Assembly: GCA_964452575.1 (NCBI GenBank)
Contig: CAYVMN010000165.1
Span: forward strand, 1-10,280
Reading direction: 5' to 3'
From: CAYVMN01 sp964452575
GTDB lineage: Bacteria > Desulfobacterota > DSM-4660 > Desulfatiglandales > Desulfatiglandaceae
DNA length: 10,280 nt
In this document: one piece after another, positions 6,511 through 10,280 of the stretch
How positions within the stretch are numbered: position 1 is the first letter of the stretch
Layout: the number at the start of each line of letters is the position of its first letter
Made by a program: the position numbers and the translations under genes
The notes under the pieces: model-generated
What the model was told of the DNA's origin: nothing
What the model saw: only the letters and a program-made list of their open reading frames with translations
Databases searched by the model: none

Positions 6511-6573
6511 TTAGGCGTAAGGCGTAAGGCGCAAGGTATCCCTAAGGCCTAAAGCCTAACGCCTAACGCCTAA
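6511..6573. repeat. nine-unit heptamer array forming an inverted repeat
   Basis: Exactly nine 7-mers: TTAGGCG, TAAGGCG twice, CAAGGTA, TCCCTAA, GGCCTAA, AGCCTAA and CGCCTAA twice. The first three are close to the reverse complements of the last three (18 of 20 bases), so the array can fold into one long hairpin. It fills most of the gap between the P-loop gene and arcC. The last unit contains the P-loop gene's stop codon (complement of 6570-6572). In the minus-strand mRNA it would form a stem just ahead of the arcC ribosome binding site. Confidence 0.75.
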
Positions 6574-7925
6574 AGTCCATGCCATAGTTGCAGGGCGCGA
6601 TGTTCCAAGAGCACTCCTTCTAGTGTAGGACTGCCGTGGTCTTTGTACTCGTATCTGACCCTCAATGTGGGCTTGTTGATTGAGAGAAGCTTCGGAAGGT
6701 CGATGGGGGTGGCAAAGATTACGAGGTCACATCTTACATCGTTGATGACCTTTTCAAGATCGTGCACCTGTTCTTTGCTGTAACCCATGGCTGGTAACAG
6801 TTTTTCGATGTGGGGGTAGGCCTCATAGGTCTCCTTGATGGTCCCTGTCACAAAGGGTCTGGGATCCACGATCTCTTCTGCACCGTGCCTTCTGGCGGCT
6901 ATGGTCCCGGCGCCGTACGGCATTTCGCCGTGCGTCAGCGTTGGACCGTCCTCAACCACGAGTACCCGTTTTCCTTTGATTTTTTCCGTGTCCTCGGGGA
7001 TTACCTCGGATTCGGCCAGTATAATCTTGGCCTTTGGGGAGCGCCTCTCGATGTTTTGACGGACCTTTTCTACATTTTCCGGCGAAGCGCTATCGACCTT
7101 GTTGATCACTGCAATATCCGCCATGACCAGGTTGGTCTCGCCGGGGTAATAGAGCAGTTCATGGCCTGCACGATGGGGGTCAAGCATTACGATGTGGATG
7201 TCCGGAAAGTAGAACGGCGTGTCGTTATTGCCGCCATCCCAGAGGATGATATCCGCCTCGGTTTCTGCTTCCGCGAGAATCTTCCCGTAGTCGATCCCCG
7301 CGTATACCACTATCCCTTTTGCCACCAGCGGTTCGTACTCCTCCCTCTCTTCAATGGTACACTGATGCCTCTCAAGGTCCTCGTAGGTCGAAAACCTTTG
7401 ACATATCTGATTCCTCAGATCCCCGTACGGCATTGGGTGCCGTACGACCACGACCTTTTTCCCCATGCCCTTAATGATGTCACAGACCTTCCGCGTGGTC
7501 TGGGATTTCCCGCATCCCGTCCGGACAGCACAGACCGAAACCACGGGTTTCTTGGACCTGAGCATGGTATAGGTGGCGCCTATCAAGATGAAGTCCGCCC
7601 CGCCGGCCATAACAGAAGATGCCCTGTGCATCACCTCCACATGAGGAATATCGCTGTAGGAGAAGGCCACCAGGTCTACACTGTGTTCTCTTATCAGCCA
7701 GGCAAGCCGCTCTTCTGGATAAATGGGGACCCCTTCCGGATAGAGTTCGCCTGATAGTTCAGGCGGGTAGAGCCGTCCTTCGATGTCCGGGATCTGGGTT
7801 GCTGTAAAGGCGATCACCCTGTAACGGGGATTGTCCTTGAAGTATACGTTGAAGTTGTGAAAATCACGGCCGGCAGCCCCCATGATGATTACCTTCTCAA
7901 CAATCACCTTCCCTTTTTCGAACAT
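6570..7925 (-). CDS. cyclic 2,3-diphosphoglycerate synthetase-like P-loop protein
   Basis: A 451-residue protein with the architecture of archaeal cyclic 2,3-diphosphoglycerate synthetase, whose bacterial relatives are often listed merely as GTPases. The N-terminal Rossmann-like part starts VIIMGAAGRDFHNFN (residues 12-26) and runs to about 120. A P-loop domain follows: VCAVRTGCGKSQTTRK (130-145) with Walker-A GCGKSQTT, and a Walker-B-like strand IILWDGGNNDTPF (225-237), then VINKVD as in G3E-type GTPases. No signal peptide or membrane segment. GAGGAGG lies 7 bases before ATG 7925. The known archaeal enzyme closes 2,3-diphosphoglycerate into its cyclic anhydride with ATP. Whether this homologue does so is doubtful: it sits between ornithine aminotransferase and carbamate kinase genes, which suggests a role in arginine/ornithine or carbamoyl-phosphate metabolism. 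The family is clear; the reaction is not. Confidence 0.8.
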   Translation of the reverse strand: MFEKGKVIVEKVIIMGAAGRDFHNFNVYFKDNPRYRVIAFTATQIPDIEGRLYPPELSGELYPEGVPIYPEERLAWLIREHSVDLVAFSYSDIPHVEVMHRASSVMAGGADFILIGATYTMLRSKKPVVSVCAVRTGCGKSQTTRKVCDIIKGMGKKVVVVRHPMPYGDLRNQICQRFSTYEDLERHQCTIEEREEYEPLVAKGIVVYAGIDYGKILAEAETEADIILWDGGNNDTPFYFPDIHIVMLDPHRAGHELLYYPGETNLVMADIAVINKVDSASPENVEKVRQNIERRSPKAKIILAESEVIPEDTEKIKGKRVLVVEDGPTLTHGEMPYGAGTIAARRHGAEEIVDPRPFVTGTIKETYEAYPHIEKLLPAMGYSKEQVHDLEKVINDVRCDLVIFATPIDLPKLLSINKPTLRVRYEYKDHGSPTLEGVLLEHRALQLWHGL

Positions 7926-7992
7926 GATGTTTCCTCCTCTTCCGCTGGGGTGACTCCGGGAATAAGAGACTGTAACCTTTACTTAATGATCA

Positions 7993-8189
7993 GTAACACT
8001 TTAGCGTTTTGCAAGAAAAGCAGAGGACCGTGAGGGTCTTTTTTCCTCTTTCCTGCCTGGCAGAAACTGTATTTAAAGCTAAGGGGGCGTGCCACAGGCT
8101 GGGAAGAATTTGGGTTACGTCCTTTGGAAAAAAGACCCTCACGGTCTGTCATCTTACTCCTCAGTGTTTTCAAAGCGCTTAAGTGTTAC
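7993..8189. repeat. 197-bp imperfect inverted repeat between rocD and the P-loop gene
   Basis: The inner arms 8026-8046 and 8126-8146 are perfect reverse complements over 21 bp, beginning GACCGTGAGGGTC and followed by a T-run. The similarity continues outwards: GTAACACTT (7993-8001) reappears inverted at 8181-8189, each followed by A/T-AGCG and TTTG. Between the inner arms are 79 bases that include the palindrome CTGCC-T-GGCAG (8053-8063). The right outer arm contains the rocD stop codon. This may be a small MITE-like palindrome or an inverted duplication of the rocD 3' end with its terminator. It occupies most of the 253-bp gap 7926-8178, in which I found no open frame and no convincing promoter for the P-loop gene. 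Confidence 0.75.
8126..8147 (-). terminator. intrinsic terminator after rocD
   Basis: Read on the minus strand, AGACC-GTGAG-GGTCT forms a 5-bp stem with a 5-base loop and is followed by an uninterrupted T-run, 32 bases past the rocD stop. The stem is short, so termination may be partial. An inverted copy sits at 8026-8046; in a read-through transcript the two copies would pair with each other instead and bury the U-tract. Confidence 0.5.
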
Positions 8190-9396
8190 AATGACTCCAG
8201 CTTGTCAGGACAGACTCAATCCTTTCCAAGGCCCAATCGATTTCATCTTTCTTGATCACGAGAGGCGGGGTGAGACGGATGACATTCTCATGGGTCTCTT
8301 TGCAAAGCAGTCCGTTTTTCATCAGCTGTTCACAGAAGCGACGGGCGCCTCCGGCCTCTTCGACAAGCTCTACCCCGATCATGAGCCCTTTCCCCCGTAC
8401 TTCCTTGATATAAGGGCTTTTGATATCCCGGAGTCCTGAGAGGAGGTACATGCCCATTTCCGCCGAGTTCTCTATCATCCCTTCTTCAACAATCACCTTA
8501 AGGGCAGCCCTTGCAACGGCGCAGGCGAGCGGGTTGCCTCCAAATGTGCTCCCATGGTCGCCCGGCATGAAGACACCCAGGACCTCGCTATTGGAGAGAA
8601 CGGCCGACACAGGGTAGAATCCGCCCGAAAGGGCCTTTCCAATGAGTGTCACATCAGACTCGACACCGTCGTGCTCCTCTGCCAGGAGTCTGCCGGTTCT
8701 GCCGAGTCCCGTCTGGATCTCGTCAAGGATCAACATAACATGATTCTTCTCACAGATGGTTTTCGCCTCCCTGAGGTACCCTTCCGGGGGCACGATGACG
8801 CCAGCCTCCCCCTGGATCGGTTCGACCATGAAGGCTACAGTGTTGGGGGTGATGGCCTCTTGCAGGGCCTTTGAATCCCCAAAGGGAATGATCTTGAATC
8901 CGGGTGTGAAGGGACCAAACCCTTGCCTGTACTGCTGTTCCGTGCTGAAGCCCACAATGGTGATGGTCCTAGCGTGAAAGTTGTTTTCGCACACGATCAC
9001 TTCCGCCTTATCCGCTTCCACACCCTTCTCCTTATATCCCCATTTCCTCACCGCCTTTACGACCGTCTCTACGGCCTCGGCTCCGCTGTTCATGGGAAGG
9101 ACCTTGTGGGAGTTGGTCAATTCACAGAGTTGCCTGTAAAGAGGTCCAAGCTGGTCATTGCGAAAGGCGCGGGAGGTTATGGCCAGTCTCTTTGCCTGTT
9201 CAATCATGGCCTGCAAGATCTTCGGGTGACAGTGACCCTGGTTGACTGCGGAATAGGCGGAGAGACAATCCATGTACTTATTGCCTTCCACATCCCAGAC
9301 CCAGATACCCTGGCCGCGATCCAGGACAACGTCGAGTGGTTTATAGTTGTGTGCACCGTAACGGTCTTCCAACTGTACATAGTACTTATTATCCAT
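8179..9396 (-). CDS. rocD: ornithine aminotransferase
   Basis: A 405-residue class-III PLP aminotransferase that moves the delta-amino group of ornithine to 2-oxoglutarate, giving glutamate-5-semialdehyde and glutamate. The segment DCLSAYSAVNQGHCHPKI (43-60), with its active-site Tyr48, is the mark of ornithine aminotransferases as against acetylornithine or GABA transaminases. The cofactor site is seen in NSGAEAVE (103-110), LILDEIQTGLGRTG (222-235) and the Schiff-base lysine K254 in LIGKALSGG. The length is normal. The start MDNKYYVQLEDRYGAHNY has GAGGAG about 9 bases upstream; the open frame extends upstream to 9525 but that part is not family-like. It is followed by a terminator and the large inverted repeat, then by the P-loop and carbamate kinase genes in the same orientation. 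A related aminotransferase such as lysine-epsilon is less likely. Confidence 0.9.
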   Translation of the reverse strand: MDNKYYVQLEDRYGAHNYKPLDVVLDRGQGIWVWDVEGNKYMDCLSAYSAVNQGHCHPKILQAMIEQAKRLAITSRAFRNDQLGPLYRQLCELTNSHKVLPMNSGAEAVETVVKAVRKWGYKEKGVEADKAEVIVCENNFHARTITIVGFSTEQQYRQGFGPFTPGFKIIPFGDSKALQEAITPNTVAFMVEPIQGEAGVIVPPEGYLREAKTICEKNHVMLILDEIQTGLGRTGRLLAEEHDGVESDVTLIGKALSGGFYPVSAVLSNSEVLGVFMPGDHGSTFGGNPLACAVARAALKVIVEEGMIENSAEMGMYLLSGLRDIKSPYIKEVRGKGLMIGVELVEEAGGARRFCEQLMKNGLLCKETHENVIRLTPPLVIKKDEIDWALERIESVLTSWSHCNT

Positions 9397-9429
9397 CAGA
9401 ATCTCTCCTCTAAGGAAGTTGTCCTTTTT

Positions 9430-9460
9430 GCAAGAACCGCGAGATTTGGGTCTCTCTTGC
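9430..9460 (-). promoter_or_regulatory. hairpin in the rocD leader
   Basis: On the minus strand GCAAGA-GAGA pairs with TCTC...TCTTGC across a CCCAAA loop, with five unpaired bases (GCGGT) on one side. The structure ends 34 bases before the rocD ATG and is followed by A5, not T, so it is not a terminator. It overlaps the 11-mer TTCTTGCAAAA shared with the leader of the P-loop gene. No known riboswitch class is recognisable. The 9397-9549 gap shows no clear sigma-70 promoter. Confidence 0.35.
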
Positions 9461-9522
9461 TGCAACATTGGGGTAAATAAGAGACAGGACACATGACCGG
9501 GTCGTCCTATGGCTGGGAGGGG

Positions 9523-9555
9523 CAAGAGTAAGATCTCTTGAGGTGCCCTTCACCT
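9523..9555 (-). other. tandem hairpins at the 3' end of the DUF3795 gene
   Basis: Two short stems lie back to back: AGGTG-N5-CACCT (9541-9555), which includes the DUF3795 TGA stop, and CAAGAG-N6-CTCTTG (9523-9540). Neither is followed by a T-run on the minus strand, so termination is uncertain. They may mark the mRNA 3' end or separate this gene from rocD. Confidence 0.35.
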
Positions 9556-10020
9556 AATTTGCGTTTCGCAGTCAGGGCATTGGCGGGCAAACCAGTATAG
9601 ACTCTTCCCACAACCGGGGCAACGGCCGGCCTTTTCCTGTTCCTCCACCCAATGCTCGATCCCGTGTTTTTTCATGTACTCAAGGTCCTCAATCACACGG
9701 GCATGATGGGAGATACCGTTAACGATATGGACGTCTCTGAAGCCTCTAAGCCGGCTGCAGGGAAACTCATTGCACTGAAAACACCACCTCACCCCCTTTT
9801 CCGTGGCGCACCTCCGAAAACCGTGCTTGCACTCCACACAGGGGGAGATGACATTACCGGAGAGACAACCGTCGCACCGGATTTTTTCGACTGGAAGGCC
9901 GGTATCTTGAGAGATCCTTTTCAGTTGCCCAGAATCATTTATCCGAGAGGCTAGATAGTTGGGGCATGTCCCGCAATAGAGCCCACATATGCCGACAAGC
10001 TGGCCTACATCACGATTCAT
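9550..10020 (-). CDS. DUF3795 Cys-rich protein
   Basis: A 156-residue protein with 15 cysteines. The N-terminal ICGLYCGTCPNYLA (11-24) is the DUF3795 signature. It is followed by RCDGC (48-52), CVEC (61-64), a single Cys at 71, CFQC with a later Cys (80, 83, 88) and a C-terminal zinc-ribbon pattern CPGC...CPDC near the end. These pairs can hold zinc or possibly an Fe-S cluster. The family is common in anaerobes and has no known reaction. No signal peptide is visible. ATG 10020 is chosen because GGGGG lies 8 bases upstream and because a promoter at 10091-10119 lies inside the longer open frame that starts at 10122. ATG 10026 would add two residues. Confidence 0.85.
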   Translation of the reverse strand: MNRDVGQLVGICGLYCGTCPNYLASRINDSGQLKRISQDTGLPVEKIRCDGCLSGNVISPCVECKHGFRRCATEKGVRWCFQCNEFPCSRLRGFRDVHIVNGISHHARVIEDLEYMKKHGIEHWVEEQEKAGRCPGCGKSLYWFARQCPDCETQIR

Positions 10021-10090
10021 AATCATCACCCCCGTCTCTCTTGCGAAAATCAACTGGGTCGGTCGGCCCGGGTACATTCTAACAGAAGAG

Positions 10091-10119
10091 ACTATAGGAC
10101 AAGTCCCTGCCAGTGGCAA
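10091..10119 (-). promoter_or_regulatory. sigma-70 promoter of the DUF3795 gene
   Basis: On the minus strand TTGCCA (complement of 10114-10119), a 17-base spacer and TATAGT (complement of 10091-10096) each match the consensus at five of six bases. Transcription would begin about 65 bases before ATG 10020. The -35 box overlaps the perfect palindrome TGCCA-G-TGGCA (10108-10118), a possible repressor site. Confidence 0.6.
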
Positions 10120-10171
10120 CACAAAAGACAGGGCAAAAAAGGTCGTGGAATAGAGACAGAATATCCCACAT

Positions 10172-10218
10172 GGTTGAAAGGCCGGGGCTGCAATGTTATA
10201 TTCTGCAGTATTTCAACC
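10172..10218. promoter_or_regulatory. nested inverted repeat over the rightward promoter
   Basis: GGTTGAAA (10172-10179) is mirrored by TTTCAACC (10211-10218), and inside it CTGCA (10188-10192) by TGCAG (10204-10208). The outer arms cover the -35 box and the expected start site, and the inner arms flank the -10 box. This is a reasonable operator layout. An RNA stem is less likely because most of it lies upstream of the transcription start. Confidence 0.4.
10174..10202 (+). promoter_or_regulatory. sigma-70 promoter facing the right edge
   Basis: TTGAAA (10174-10179), a 17-base spacer and TATATT (10197-10202) match the sigma-70 consensus at five of six bases in each box. The start would fall near 10209, about 60 bases before ATG 10269. 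It is divergent to the DUF3795 promoter, so 10021-10268 is a two-way control region. Confidence 0.6.
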
Positions 10219-10223
10219 TGTGC

Positions 10224-10258
10224 GGTTAGCCATTAGCCATTAGCGGTTAGCATTAAAA
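10224..10258. repeat. heptamer-phased TTAGC tract
   Basis: GGTTAGC, CATTAGC, CATTAGC and GGTTAGC follow one another, with ATTAAAA as a degenerate fifth unit. The tract lies between the rightward promoter and the candidate start codon, so it would be part of the 5' leader. Confidence 0.6.
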
Positions 10259-10268
10259 GGCGGTGGAA

Positions 10269-10280
10269 ATGAGAGATTTT
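10269..10280 (+). CDS. possible start of a rightward gene (partial)
   Basis: ATG 10269 follows AAGGCGGTGG at a plausible distance and lies about 60 bases downstream of a good promoter. Only four codons (MRDF) are inside the window, so the product cannot be named. Confidence 0.3.

Noticed and set aside
6511..6573. Possible integron attC site (GCCTAAC resembles the RYYYAAC core)
   Set aside because: The order is reversed relative to attC (the GTTRRRY-like part comes first), the inverted core is GTAAGGC rather than GTTAGGC, the pattern is a simple 7-bp array, and no integrase or cassette gene is near.
6511..6573. Possible CRISPR array
   Set aside because: The units are contiguous 7-mers with no spacers and there are no cas genes.
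6810..7754. 314-codon open frame antisense to the P-loop gene
   Set aside because: It lies wholly inside a well-supported gene on the other strand, and its composition (Pro/Gly/His-rich, no recognisable motif) is that of a mirror frame.
8076..8096. Sigma-54-like TGGCACG...TTAGC on the minus strand upstream of the P-loop gene
   Set aside because: The GG and GC elements are 12 bases apart instead of the required 10, and the -12 element reads TTAGC rather than TTGC.
8923..9480. 185-codon open frame antisense to rocD
   Set aside because: It lies opposite conserved aminotransferase sequence and has no recognisable domain or ribosome binding site.
9397..9549. Riboswitch in the rocD leader
   Set aside because: Only one simple hairpin is visible. 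None of the known conserved riboswitch cores could be recognised, and no terminator or sequestered ribosome site goes with it.

Overview
The window looks like chromosomal DNA from an anaerobic bacterium, most likely an uncultured member of the Desulfobacterota (former Deltaproteobacteria). The basis is moderate: mid-range GC, strong AGGAGG-type ribosome binding sites, dense packing with many short overlaps, and a gene set (DUF362 protein, DUF3795 protein, isoaspartyl methyltransferase, carbamate kinase beside a cyclic-2,3-diphosphoglycerate-synthetase-like P-loop protein) that I associate with such organisms. No rRNA, tRNA, IS element, prophage or CRISPR array is visible.

Layout. Plus strand, 1-2851: the tail of an unidentified protein, a small DUF2007-like protein, a PrmA-like methyltransferase gene that appears to have lost its middle and is split between two frames, a hotdog thioesterase and a DUF362 protein with a Cys-rich C-terminus. 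Minus strand, 2856-3509: pcm, convergent with the DUF362 gene, with both stop codons inside one small hairpin. Plus strand, 3681-5545: an ECF sigma factor translationally coupled (TTGA overlap) to a single-pass membrane protein that carries a glycogen-binding (CBM48/AMPK-beta-like) domain and a helical C-terminal domain. This looks like a sigma/anti-sigma pair with a sugar-sensing-type ectodomain. Minus strand, 9396-5557: ornithine aminotransferase (rocD), the P-loop protein and carbamate kinase (arcC), probably a nitrogen/energy catabolic cluster. Minus strand, 10020-9550: a DUF3795 zinc-ribbon-type protein with a good promoter. At the right edge a second promoter faces right into the next, unseen gene.

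Two kinds of non-coding structure stand out. (i) Short tracts phased at exactly 7 bp occur at four gene borders (91-118, 4196-4223, 6511-6573, 10224-10258). Each has a different heptamer. One lies inside the sigma factor's 3' coding end and one covers the stop codon of the P-loop gene. (ii) A 197-bp imperfect inverted repeat with 21-bp perfect inner arms lies between rocD and the P-loop gene and starts at the rocD stop codon.

The best candidates for undescribed biology are the ECF-sigma/CBM48 membrane regulator and the rocD-P-loop-arcC cluster, where the P-loop protein's real reaction is unclear.
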